DNA of 30,566 nucleotides, taken from the NCBI GenBank assembly GCA_026400595.1, contig JAPLOT010000315.1:1-30566 (forward strand), written 5' to 3'. This document shows positions 16,432-24,445 of this stretch, one piece after another. Origin of the DNA: Alphaproteobacteria bacterium. Its GTDB lineage: Bacteria > Pseudomonadota > Alphaproteobacteria > Rhizobiales > Aestuariivirgaceae. The position numbers were made by a program, and so were the translations under genes. The notes under the pieces are model-generated. The model made no database searches and had not been told where the DNA came from. It worked only from the letters and a program-made list of their open reading frames with translations. Position 1 is the first letter of the stretch. The number at the start of each line of letters is the position of its first letter.

Positions 16432-16515
16432 GGCGAGACCATACGCCAGGCATAGGGCGCTTCAAAACAGCCGCGACCCTCTGTGGAAAACGAGTCTCTT
16501 TTCAGTGGGCTGGAG

Positions 16516-17766
16516 TCAGGAGCTCGCCTTGCTGATGAAGCACTTCACTCCCTTGGACTTGAGCTTCGAGCAGGCGCTGCTGGCATCGCCCTGATTGTCG
16601 AAGCCGATGAGCCGCACGCGATAGAAGGTGCCCTTGGTGCCGAGGTCGGCGCGCACCACCACGGGGTCCTTGTCGGCCAGGACCTTGTGGCGGGCCTTCA
16701 TCTTCTTCCAGGTCGACCATGCGGCATCCTCGGTGGTGGCCGACGCCAGCTGCACGCTCCAGCCGGTGATCCTCTGCGGCTCGGAAGCAGGCTCCGCGGC
16801 CGGTTCTTCGGCGGGGACTTCGGCAGCCTGCTCGGCGGCGGGTTCTTCGGCCACCGGCTCGATGGCGATGATCTTCTCTTCCGGCTCGGCGACGGCAACG
16901 CGGACCGGCGCCTGCTCGACCGGAACCCGGTCGGTGATTTTCTTGCGGCCGGCCTGCCCGACTTCGACGACGGTCTCGGACGAACCATCGGTCAGGAGGG
17001 CCGCCGAGGGAGCAGATGCCTCGGGCAGCGTATTGGTCGCGATCGTGGCGGTGGCGATGCCGTCGGCGGAGGCCGCGGGAACGGCAGGCTCCTGGGTTCC
17101 GTTCAGGGCGGCCAGCCGCTTCTGGGCGGGTTCGTAGGCCGGGTTCGCGGCCAGCGCCTTGCCAAGCGACTCCTTCGCATTCTCCGGGCGCTCCAGCCTT
17201 TCGTAGGTCAGCGCCTCGGCGAAATAGACGCGCGCGGGTTCGGGATGCTCGAAGCGGATCGCCTTGTCGAAGTCGGCCAGCGCGAAGAGATACTGCCCGC
17301 CGTCCCGCAGCGCCACGCCGCGGCTGTAATAGGCATGCGAGAACTTTGCGTCGAGGAAGAGCGCGCTGGTGAAATCCTCGATCGCGCGCGAATCCTGGTC
17401 GAGCTTCTGGTAGGACAGGCCGCGGTTATAGAGCGCCAATGCACGGAGCTGGGCCGACATGGCATCGATCCGCATGGCGGCGGTATAGTCGTCGATGGCG
17501 CGGGCATGTTCGTTGAGGCGCTGGAAGGCAAGACCGCGGTTGAGCAGCGCATTGGCCAGGACTTCCGGTTCCAGTCCGCGGGACTCGATCGCCTGGCTGT
17601 AGGCCGTTGCCGCCGCCACGGTGTCGCCGGCCTGGAGCGCCTTGTAGGCGTCGGAAACCAGTTTGGAATTCTCAGAGGTTGCGGCGAAGGCCGTGCCGGC
17701 GACCGCCGCGCTTGCGGCAAGAAACGCGGAACAAACAGACGCAAGAATGACTGACCGGGTGCTCAT
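16516..17766 (-). CDS. Secreted TPR protein with C-terminal SPOR domain
   Basis: Probably an envelope protein linked to peptidoglycan. Residues 1-28 form a Sec signal peptide (hydrophobic VILASVCSAFLAASAAVAG, cleavage near AFA-AT). Residues about 36-220 hold roughly five tetratricopeptide repeats (for example LANALLNRGLAFQRLNEHAR and ALALYNRGLSYQKLDQDSRA). Residues 225-330 are an Ala/Pro/Glu-rich linker, and 334-413 a SPOR domain (WSVQLASATTEDAAWSTWKK ... FYRVRLIGF ... AKLK-type helix), which binds denuded glycan strands at division sites. Length 416 aa. Several rhizobial TPR-SPOR proteins have this layout, but no specific name can be assigned. It is divergent from the cobalamin operon. Confidence 0.87.
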   Translation of the reverse strand: MSTRSVILASVCSAFLAASAAVAGTAFAATSENSKLVSDAYKALQAGDTVAAATAYSQAIESRGLEPEVLANALLNRGLAFQRLNEHARAIDDYTAAMRIDAMSAQLRALALYNRGLSYQKLDQDSRAIEDFTSALFLDAKFSHAYYSRGVALRDGGQYLFALADFDKAIRFEHPEPARVYFAEALTYERLERPENAKESLGKALAANPAYEPAQKRLAALNGTQEPAVPAASADGIATATIATNTLPEASAPSAALLTDGSSETVVEVGQAGRKKITDRVPVEQAPVRVAVAEPEEKIIAIEPVAEEPAAEQAAEVPAEEPAAEPASEPQRITGWSVQLASATTEDAAWSTWKKMKARHKVLADKDPVVVRADLGTKGTFYRVRLIGFDNQGDASSACSKLKSKGVKCFISKASS

Positions 17767-17879
17767 GGGCGGTCATTGTGAAAGATTGTGGTTAAGAAGC
17801 AGTGGCCAAGAGATTGCCAAAGCCTTAAGCCCGGGGCGGAAGCCGTGCCGTTTTCGGACGGCGAAGCGCCTCTGGCGTG

Positions 17880-17909
17880 TTGACGGACCGCCCCCGGACC
17901 TGTGATAAG
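17880..17909 (+). promoter_or_regulatory. Candidate sigma70-type promoter of the cobalamin operon
   Basis: TTGACG at 17880-17885 (5 of 6 to TTGACA) and GATAAG at 17904-17909 (4 of 6 to TATAAT) are 18 nt apart. A start about 7 nt later would fall at the first base of the riboswitch P1 stem (17917), which supports the call. The rest of the region from 17767 to 17879 shows no gene and would also hold the promoter of the divergent TPR-SPOR gene. Confidence 0.45.
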
Positions 17910-17916
17910 CTCAACG

Positions 17917-18103
17917 TGTGTGGTGCCCGATGCCAGGCGGCAAGGGGCCTAACAGGGAACACGGTGTGGATGACCCAATCGGGGCCAAATCCGTGACTGC
18001 CCCCGCAACTGTGAGCGGCGAGGGTTCCGGCGACAAGGCCACTGGGCAACCGGGAAGGCAGCCGAGAACCTCGCGACCCGCGAGTCAGGAGACCTGCCAC
18101 ACA
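17917..18103 (+). promoter_or_regulatory. Cobalamin (B12) riboswitch
   Basis: Leader RNA aptamer that binds adenosylcobalamin or a related corrinoid and lowers expression of the operon. The B12 box AGTCAGGAGACCTGCC is exact at 18083-18098. Conserved core pieces are visible: ACAGGGAACACGGTG (17952 on), CCGTGACTGCCCCCGCAACT (17991 on) and GCCACTGGGCAACCGGGAAG (18038 on). P1 is closed by TGTGTGG (17917-17923) with CCACACA (18097-18103). The first gene, cbtB, starts 48 nt later with GGAGGG at 18140-18145, so control is likely at translation initiation or by a nearby alternative helix. Uptake and synthesis genes downstream fit this ligand. Confidence 0.96.
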
Positions 18104-18150
18104 AAGAAGGGGCCATTCGGCCTGCATCACGGGTCTCACGGAGGGTGTCC

Positions 18151-18324
18151 ATGACCACAACGACCAATACCGTCTCGCTGCCGCTGTCGCGCCGTCTCGG
18201 CGCCGGACTGGTGCTCTTCGCCATCGGCGGCGCGATGCTCTTCGCCGTCGGGCTTTCCGGCATGGCGGCGGCGCACAACACGGCGCACGACACCCGCCAC
18301 GCCATCGGCTTTCCCTGCCACTAA
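18151..18324 (+). CDS. cbtB: CbtB, small subunit of predicted cobalt transporter
   Basis: 57-aa membrane protein, too short for many gene finders. After a polar start (MTTTTNTVSLPLSRRLG) it has one membrane helix (AGLVLFAIGGAMLFAVGLSG) and then a histidine-rich tail, AAHNTAHDTRHAIGFPCH, whose H/C residues are the CbtB metal-binding signature. The family is known by comparative genomics as the partner of CbtA and is almost always under a B12 riboswitch, as here. The start ATG at 18151 follows GGAGGG by 5 nt. It ends 15 bp before cbtA. Confidence 0.93.
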   Translation: MTTTTNTVSLPLSRRLGAGLVLFAIGGAMLFAVGLSGMAAAHNTAHDTRHAIGFPCH

Positions 18325-18339
18325 GCACGGGAGACCTTC

Positions 18340-19053
18340 ATGATCGGGCGGGTTCTGCTCGCCGCGCTCCTTGCCGGGATCGCGGCCGGGCTCATCATGG
18401 CTGCCATCCAGCATGTGCGGCTGACGCCGATGATCGTGGCGGCCGAGCGCTTCGAGACTTCGGGCCACGACCACGACCATGCTGCGACCGGCGAGGCCGC
18501 TGAAGCGGAGGCCCAGGCGCATGACCACGGCGAAGGCTGGGCGCCGGCCGATGGCTGGCAGCGGACGCTGTCCACCACCGTCACCGCCATGCTGTCGGGT
18601 GCGGCATTTGCCATCCTGCTGGCTGCCGTGTCGCTGGTATCGGGACTCGCCATCACCCGCCGCAACGGGATCGTCTGGGGCCTGTGCGGCTTCATTGCCG
18701 TGAGCCTCGCACCTGCCGCCGGGCTGGCGCCCGAACTTCCCGGCATGCCGGCCGGCGATCTGGCCGCCCGCCAGGTCTGGTGGCTGGGCACCATCGCCGC
18801 GACCGGCCTCGGTCTCTACCTGATCGCCGCCCGGCGCGAGGCCTGGACCTTGCCGCTCGCCGTGGTGCTGATCGTGCTGCCGCATCTGATCGGCGCCCCT
18901 GCCCCCGTGTCGCACGAGAGTGCGGTTCCGCCTGGGCTGGCGGCGGCCTTCGCGGCAAATGCGCTGGCCGCCAACGCCGTCTTCTGGGTGCTGATCGGAG
19001 TCTTCCTCAGCTTCACCCTCAACCGATTCGCACAGGATTCCATCTCGTCATGA
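18340..19053 (+). CDS. cbtA: CbtA, predicted cobalt transporter subunit
   Basis: Inner-membrane protein of 237 aa proposed to import cobalt for corrin synthesis. It has about five to six membrane helices: the first at residues 4-24, then a soluble His-rich loop (HDHDH at 43-47, HDH at 61-63), then helices around 80-102, 112-130, 146-164, 170-187 and 205-227. GGGAGA before the ATG at 18340 is a good ribosome-binding site. It overlaps cobW by 4 bases (ATGA at 19050-19053). The function is from family context (riboswitch control and neighbour genes), not direct biochemistry. Confidence 0.93.
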   Translation: MIGRVLLAALLAGIAAGLIMAAIQHVRLTPMIVAAERFETSGHDHDHAATGEAAEAEAQAHDHGEGWAPADGWQRTLSTTVTAMLSGAAFAILLAAVSLVSGLAITRRNGIVWGLCGFIAVSLAPAAGLAPELPGMPAGDLAARQVWWLGTIAATGLGLYLIAARREAWTLPLAVVLIVLPHLIGAPAPVSHESAVPPGLAAAFAANALAANAVFWVLIGVFLSFTLNRFAQDSISS

Positions 19054-20084
19054 CCGCCAAGATCCCCGCAACCGTCGTCACCGGGTTCCTCGGCGCCGGG
19101 AAGACCACGCTGATCCGGCACATGCTGGAGAATGCCAAGGGCCGGCGCATCGCGCTGATCATCAACGAGTTCGGCGACGTGGGCGTCGACGGCGAGATCC
19201 TCAAGGGCTGCGGAGATGCGCTGTGCCGCGAGGAGGACGTGATCGAATTGGCCAATGGCTGCATCTGCTGCACCGTGGCGGACGACTTCGTGCCGACCAT
19301 GCGCAAGCTGCTCGACCGTCCCGATCCACCCCAGCACATCGTGATCGAGACCTCAGGGCTCGCCCTGCCCCAACCGCTGGTGCGCGCCTTCAACTGGCCC
19401 GAGATCAAGTCGCGCGTGACGGTGGACGGCGTGGTGACCGTGGTCGACGCCAAGGCGCTGGCCGAGGGCCGCTTCGCCGACGACGAGGAAGCCGTGCAGG
19501 CGCAGCGCGCCGCCGACCCCAATCTCGACCACGAGAATCCCATCGAGGAGCTCTTCGAGGATCAGCTCAACTGCGCCGACATGGTGATCGTCAACAAGAC
19601 CGACCTCCTTGGCACCGGGGAGCACGACCAGGTGACCGGCGATCTAAAGGCCAGGGTGCGCAGCGGCACGCGGCTGGTGGCCACCCGCCACGGCGCCATC
19701 GACATCGCAGCCCTGCTGGGCCTTGCGGCCGCAGCTGAGGACGACATGCAGAACCGCCTCTCGCATCACGAGATGGAGGGCGAGGAACAGCACGACCATG
19801 ACGACTTCGTCACCTTCATCGTGTCGCTGGGCCAGGTGGCCGACCGCGTGGCGCTGCTGAAGCGGATCGCGGCCACCATCGCCAGCCACGACATCCTGCG
19901 CATCAAGGGATTCGTGGATGTCGCCGGCTCTCCGGCGCGCCTCCTGGTGCAGGCCGTGGGCCCGCGCCTCAACAGCTACTTCGACCGCGCCTGGCAGAAG
20001 GACGAACGGCGCGGCACCGATCTGGTGGTAATCGGCGAGAAGCACATGGACCGCGCGGCCATCGAAAGGACGCTCAGGGGATGA
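19050..20084 (+). CDS. cobW: CobW, G3E-family GTPase of cobalamin synthesis
   Basis: GTP-dependent metallochaperone thought to deliver cobalt to the CobNST chelatase. The 344-aa product has P-loop GFLGAGKTT (12-20), the metal site NGCICCTVADDF with C71, C73 and C74, the switch-like ETSGLALPQPLV, and NKTDLLG (182-188). A His/acid-rich loop (HHEMEGEEQHDHDD) precedes the C-terminal CobW_C domain, where FVDVAGSPARLLVQAVGPR is typical. Placement directly before cobN supports CobW rather than a zinc COG0523 paralogue. The start overlaps the cbtA stop by 4 bases. Confidence 0.96.
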   Translation: MTAKIPATVVTGFLGAGKTTLIRHMLENAKGRRIALIINEFGDVGVDGEILKGCGDALCREEDVIELANGCICCTVADDFVPTMRKLLDRPDPPQHIVIETSGLALPQPLVRAFNWPEIKSRVTVDGVVTVVDAKALAEGRFADDEEAVQAQRAADPNLDHENPIEELFEDQLNCADMVIVNKTDLLGTGEHDQVTGDLKARVRSGTRLVATRHGAIDIAALLGLAAAAEDDMQNRLSHHEMEGEEQHDHDDFVTFIVSLGQVADRVALLKRIAATIASHDILRIKGFVDVAGSPARLLVQAVGPRLNSYFDRAWQKDERRGTDLVVIGEKHMDRAAIERTLRG

Positions 20085-20112
20085 CGGCGGCGCACGCCCA
20101 GCGGTCGCGGTG

Positions 20113-20322
20113 ATGCATCTCCTCGCCACCACATCGGGCGTCATCGACGGGGCGGCGGAAGCCGTCGACCTCGGCCAAGACCCGGCCGACATCATCGTGC
20201 TGTCGGCGGCCGACAGCGAACTGGCCGCGCTGGCCCGCGCGCAGGAGAGTGTCGCTGGCCTGTCCCTGCGGCTGGCCAATCTTCTGCAGCTGCAGCACAA
20301 TCTTTCCGTCGACCTCTACATC
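20113..20322 (+). pseudogene. cobN: cobN 5' fragment, out of frame with the rest of the gene
   Basis: From the ATG at 20113 (or GTG at 20110) this frame encodes MHLLATTSGVIDGAAEAVDL, then DPADIIVLSAADSELAALAR and SLRLANLLQLQHNLSVDLYI, which is the normal CobN N-terminus. After the Ile codon at 20320-20322 the frame becomes Arg-rich and unlike CobN; it stops at 20670. The CobN sequence resumes in another frame from about 20325 (STLEARHCERLRQYLVAGGE). The residues that usually lie between, an HARLVVLR-like strand and a PGDD-like loop, are missing. A simple one-base error would not explain that loss. Taken with the next entry this is one gene with an internal deletion and frame change, or an assembly fault. 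Confidence 0.7.
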
Positions 20323-20369
20323 GCTCGACGCTGGAGGCGCGGCATTGCGAGCGGCTGCGCCAGTATCTG

Positions 20370-23300
20370 GTGGCGGGCGGCGAGGTCAATGCGCGCAGCT
20401 TCCTTGCCTATTGCGCGCATCTCGTTACGGGTACCGAAGCTCCGGCGCCGGCCGCCTTGCTGGCGAAGGCCGGACTCTATCGGGACACCTCGTCGGCAGA
20501 TCAGCCCATGGCGGCAATCACCTTCTACCGTTCCGTCCTGGAAGGCGCACAGACAGCGCCCATTGACGCGCTGGTCGATGCGCTTGCCGCGCGCGGCATC
20601 GGCTGCAAGGCGATCCATGTCGCGAGCCTTAAGGATGCAGCCAGCGTGTCCTTCATTTCAGAAGCCTTGAACGGCAGCCAGCCGGACGTGATCCTGAATG
20701 CCACAAGCTTCGCGGTGGCATCGGGCGGAACCGCCGATCCGCTCGCGGCCTTCGACTGCCCGGTTCTGCAGGTCGTGCTGGCCGGCGCGGCGGAAGAGGC
20801 CTGGCAGGCCGGCAGCCAGGGCCTGAACGCCCGCGACCTCGCGATGAATGTGGTGCTGCCGGAGCTCGATGGCCGCATCATGTCGCGCGCCATTTCCTTC
20901 AAGGCGGACTCGCACTGGCATGACGCCACGCAATGCCGCGTGGTGACCTATCGCGCCGTGCCGGACCGCGTCGGCTTCGTCGCCGATCTCGCGGCCAACT
21001 GGGTGAAGCTCAGGCGGCGGCCGGCATCCGCGCGCAAGGTGGCGATCATTCTCGCCAATTACCCCAACAGGGACGGGCGCATTGCCAATGGCGTGGGCTA
21101 TGATACGCCGGCCAGCACGGTCCGCATGCTGGAGGCGATGCGGGAGGCCGGATATGGCGTGACGGACCTGCCGGCGAGCGGCAACGAGCTCATCGAGAGC
21201 CTGCAGCAGGGCACGACCAATGCCGCGCGGCGCGGCGGCGGCAATCCGGTGCTGAGCCTCAAGGACTACACCGCCTTCTTTGCCGGCCTGCCCGACAGTG
21301 TCCGCAGCGAGATCACCGCCCGGTGGGGCATGCCGGAGGCCGACCCCTTCTTCGCGGAGAGCGGATTCCACCTTCCGGTGCGGCTCTACGGACATGTGGC
21401 TGTCGCGATCCAGCCGGCCCGCGGCTACAACATCGATCCGAAGTCCACCTATCACGATCCGGCGCTGGTTCCGCCGCACGGCTATCTCGCCCTCTATGCC
21501 TGGCTGCGGCTGGCCTTCGGGGTGGACGCCATCATCCACAATGGCAAGCACGGCAATCTCGAATGGCTGCCGGGCAAGGCCGTGGCCCTGTCCTGCGCCT
21601 GCTATCCGGAGATCGCGCATGGGCCGCTGCCGCAGCTCTATCCCTTCATCGTCAACGATCCCGGCGAAGGGACCCAGGCCAAGCGCCGGACCTCGGCCGT
21701 CATCATCGACCACCTCACGCCACCGCTCACACGTGCCGAGACCTATGGCCCGCTCAAGGACCTCGAGGCCCTGGTCGATGAATACTACCTCGCATCCGGC
21801 CTCGACCGCCGCCGCCGCGCTGCGCTGAAGCGGGACATCCTCGACCTCACGCGCAGCAGCCGTCTCGACCTCGACGCAGGCTTCACCGGCGACGACGAGG
21901 CCGACCTGCAGCGCCTCGACGCCTATCTCTGCGACCTCAAGGAAGCACAGATCCGCGATGGCCTGCACATTCTGGGCGAGTCGCCACAGGGCCGGCTCGC
22001 GACCGATCTCGTCTCCGCCCTCGTCCGGGTGCCGCGCGGTCTCGGCGAAGGTCCCGACCAGTCCTTGATCCGTGCGCTGAGCATCGACTTCGGCATCAAA
22101 GAGTTCGATCCCCTCACCTGCGACATGGCAAGCGCATGGAATGGCCCGAGGCCTTCGCCCCTCGCCGAACTCTCCGACGACCCCTGGCGCAGCGCCGGCG
22201 ACACCGTCGAACGACTCGAAGGCTATGCGTTGCACCTCCTGTCATCGCGGCAGCGTCCCGCGCCGGAAGAAAAGTTCCCGCAGACGGTCGCCGTTCTCGA
22301 TCATGTCGACGCCGTGGTGCGGCCATCGCTCGCGGCCTGCGGACCGGCCGAGATCGATGCGCTGCTGAAGGGACTCGCCGGCCGCCGCGTCGCGCCCGGG
22401 CCATCGGGTGCTCCGACGCGCGGGCGACTCGACGTGCTGCCGACGGGGCGGAATTTCTATTCGCTCGACAACCGCACGGTACCGACGCCGACGGCCTGGA
22501 ACCTCGGAAAGAAATCGGCCGAGGACCTGCTCAAGCGACACTTTCAGGATTTCGGGCAACACCTTAAGGTCATTGGACTTTCCGCCTGGGGAACATCCAA
22601 CATGCGCACCGGGGGCGATGACATCGCGCAGGCCCTGGCCCTGATCGGTGCACAGCCGGTCTGGGAGCCGTCGAGCTGGCGCGTCACCGGTTTCGAGATC
22701 ATGCCGCTGGCCCGGCTCGGCCGCCCGCGCGTCGACGTGACCCTGCGCATCTCGGGCTTCTTCCGCGATGCCTTCCCGGCGCAGATCGAACTTCTCGACA
22801 AGGCCATGCGTGCGGTGGGCGCGCTGGACGAGGACGCCGGTGACAATCCGATTGCCGCGCGCATGCGTGCCGAGATGCAGGAATTCTCATCCGCAGGAAT
22901 GACGGAGGCCGACGCGCGGCACCTGGCCGGCCATCGCATCTTCGGATCGAAGCCCGGCGCCTATGGCGCGGGCCTGCAGGCACTGATCGACGAAGGCCTG
23001 TGGACGGCGCGCGCCGATCTCGCGGCCGCCTATGTGACCTGGGGCGCCTATGCCTATGGCGCGGCAGCACAGGGCACCAGCGCGCCCCACGCCTTCGCCG
23101 AACGCCTCAAGCGCATCGAGGCCGTGGTGCACAACCAGGACAACCGCGAGCACGACTTGCTCGATTCCGACGACTACTACCAGTTCGAGGGCGGCATGAG
23201 CGCCGCCGTCGAAGAAGCCTCGGGCCAAAGCCCGCGCGTCTATCACAACGATCATTCCCGGCCCGAGCGTCCGGTGATCCGAACGCTGGAAGAGGAAGTC

Positions 23301-23624
23301 GGCCGGGTGATGCGGTCGCGCGTCGTCAATCCGAAGTGGATCGCGGGCGTGAAGCGCCATGGCTACAAGGGCGCCTTCGAGATCGCCGCCACAGTCGACT
23401 ACATGTTCGCCTTCGCCGCCACCACGGGCGCCGTGCGCAGCCATCACTTCGACCTGGCCTATGATGCCTTCATCGCGGACGCCGAGACCCGCGATTTCAT
23501 CCGCGACAACAACCGCGAGGCGTTGCGCGAGATCGCGGCGCGCCTCGCCGAAGCCGCCGCGCGCGGATTTTGGGCGCCGCGCCTCAACTCAGCCTATGAT
23601 CAGCTCCGGGAGCTTGCCGCATGA
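20370..23624 (+). CDS. cobN: Cobaltochelatase large subunit CobN, main part (5' end frameshifted)
   Basis: CobN, with CobS and CobT and ATP, inserts Co2+ into hydrogenobyrinic acid a,c-diamide. This 1084-aa frame holds nearly all of it: GVGYDTPASTVRMLEAMREA, IHNGKHGNLEWLPGKAVALS, PFIVNDPGEGTQAKRR, KRHFQDFGQHLKVIGLSAWG, and HNQDNREHDLLDSDDYYQFE, and it ends intact with a 4-base overlap into cobO. The first in-frame start is a GTG at 20370 with no convincing ribosome-binding site. CobN homology runs back to about 20325, whereas the true N-terminus is in the other frame upstream. Without the first 70 residues and the missing 50-60, activity is doubtful. CobS and CobT are not in the window. Confidence 0.88.
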   Translation: MAGGEVNARSFLAYCAHLVTGTEAPAPAALLAKAGLYRDTSSADQPMAAITFYRSVLEGAQTAPIDALVDALAARGIGCKAIHVASLKDAASVSFISEALNGSQPDVILNATSFAVASGGTADPLAAFDCPVLQVVLAGAAEEAWQAGSQGLNARDLAMNVVLPELDGRIMSRAISFKADSHWHDATQCRVVTYRAVPDRVGFVADLAANWVKLRRRPASARKVAIILANYPNRDGRIANGVGYDTPASTVRMLEAMREAGYGVTDLPASGNELIESLQQGTTNAARRGGGNPVLSLKDYTAFFAGLPDSVRSEITARWGMPEADPFFAESGFHLPVRLYGHVAVAIQPARGYNIDPKSTYHDPALVPPHGYLALYAWLRLAFGVDAIIHNGKHGNLEWLPGKAVALSCACYPEIAHGPLPQLYPFIVNDPGEGTQAKRRTSAVIIDHLTPPLTRAETYGPLKDLEALVDEYYLASGLDRRRRAALKRDILDLTRSSRLDLDAGFTGDDEADLQRLDAYLCDLKEAQIRDGLHILGESPQGRLATDLVSALVRVPRGLGEGPDQSLIRALSIDFGIKEFDPLTCDMASAWNGPRPSPLAELSDDPWRSAGDTVERLEGYALHLLSSRQRPAPEEKFPQTVAVLDHVDAVVRPSLAACGPAEIDALLKGLAGRRVAPGPSGAPTRGRLDVLPTGRNFYSLDNRTVPTPTAWNLGKKSAEDLLKRHFQDFGQHLKVIGLSAWGTSNMRTGGDDIAQALALIGAQPVWEPSSWRVTGFEIMPLARLGRPRVDVTLRISGFFRDAFPAQIELLDKAMRAVGALDEDAGDNPIAARMRAEMQEFSSAGMTEADARHLAGHRIFGSKPGAYGAGLQALIDEGLWTARADLAAAYVTWGAYAYGAAAQGTSAPHAFAERLKRIEAVVHNQDNREHDLLDSDDYYQFEGGMSAAVEEASGQSPRVYHNDHSRPERPVIRTLEEEVGRVMRSRVVNPKWIAGVKRHGYKGAFEIAATVDYMFAFAATTGAVRSHHFDLAYDAFIADAETRDFIRDNNREALREIAARLAEAAARGFWAPRLNSAYDQLRELAA

Positions 23625-24232
23625 CCGAGACCGACGACGACAATGCCCGCCACCACGAGAAGATGGCCAAGAAGAAGGCCGCCCGCGACAAGATCATGGC
23701 CGGCAAGACCATCGAGAAGGGCCTGCTCATCGTCCACACCGGCAAGGGCAAGGGCAAGTCCACCGCCGCCTTCGGCATGGTCTTCCGTTGCATCGGCCAT
23801 GGCATGCGCGCAGGCGTCATCCAGTTCGTCAAGGGCGCCTGGTCGACCGGCGAGCGCGTGGTGCTGGAGAAGTTCCCCGACCTCGTGACCATCAAGGCGA
23901 TGGGCGAGGGTTTCACCTGGGAAACCCAGGACCGCGCCCGCGACATCGCCCATTCCCGCGCCGCCTGGGACGAGGCCAAGAAGATGATCGCGGACCCCTC
24001 CTACCGGATGGTGCTGCTCGATGAACTCAACATCGTCCTGCGCTACGATTACCTGCCGCTGGACGAGGTGCTGGAGGTTCTGAAGAACAAGCCGGCAGAC
24101 AAGCATATCGTGGTGACGGGGCGCAACGCCAAGGACGAGCTGATCGAGATCGCCGACCTGGTGACCGAGATGGAACAGGTGAAGCACCCCTTCCGCTCCG
24201 GCGTGAAGGCGCAGGCGGGAATCGAGTTCTGA
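23621..24232 (+). CDS. cobO: Cob(I)yrinic acid a,c-diamide adenosyltransferase CobO
   Basis: Attaches the adenosyl ligand from ATP to the reduced corrinoid. The 203-aa product is a full-length CobO/BtuR: lead helix EKMAKKKAARDKIMAGKTIE, P-loop TGKGKGKSTAAFG (40-52), QFVKGAWSTGE, the FTWETQD motif, LLDELNIVLRYDYLPLDEVL and VTGRNAKDELIEIADLVTEM, ending PFRSGVKAQAGIEF. It starts at ATG 23621 overlapping the cobN stop by 4 bases. After it comes the first large gap in the operon (213 bp to cbiX). Confidence 0.97.
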   Translation: MTETDDDNARHHEKMAKKKAARDKIMAGKTIEKGLLIVHTGKGKGKSTAAFGMVFRCIGHGMRAGVIQFVKGAWSTGERVVLEKFPDLVTIKAMGEGFTWETQDRARDIAHSRAAWDEAKKMIADPSYRMVLLDELNIVLRYDYLPLDEVLEVLKNKPADKHIVVTGRNAKDELIEIADLVTEMEQVKHPFRSGVKAQAGIEF

Positions 24233-24337
24233 ACGGCCGCCGGGCGCCGCATTCGCGCCGTCCCATGTCGCTGGCCTCGCTTGACCCTGTGACGGGCGGC
24301 GCCTAGACCATCTGCCAGACGCAGCGTCCCCAGGACG

Positions 24338-24439
24338 GGACTGAAAGCACAGTCCGGTGCGGCCGACCCAAGCGGGGGCCAAGACCGGAGCTGCCTTCCC
24401 TGCCGGCATGCCGGCGGCGCTGCAATGTGTGGAAGGCAG
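24338..24439 (+). promoter_or_regulatory. Structured leader upstream of cbiX, possibly a divergent cobalamin-type riboswitch
   Basis: About 41 bases at 24355-24395 align by eye with 17962-18001 of the upstream B12 riboswitch with roughly 31 matches: CGGTG, a hairpin around GACCCAA and CGGGG, then CCAA, CCG and CTGCC. The hairpin pairing is kept (CCGGT 24354-24358 with ACCGG 24384-24388; CCC with GGG inside). A competing stem, GGACTG (24338-24343) with CAGTCC (24350-24355), excludes part of that pairing. A perfect 9-bp stem, CTGCCTTCC (24391-24399) with GGAAGGCAG (24431-24439), covers the ribosome-binding site of cbiX. No B12 box is present, so function as a cobalamin sensor is unproven. Confidence 0.4.
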
Positions 24440-24445
24440 GTCGAA

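Noticed and set aside
20658..22235. 525-aa open frame on the minus strand opposite cobN
   Set aside because: Antisense to conserved CobN motifs, with no family resemblance.
24425..24445. Upstream ATG (24425) as the start of cbiX
   Set aside because: It would add seven residues not seen in the family and place the start inside the hairpin; the ATG at 24446 has a ribosome-binding site at proper spacing.
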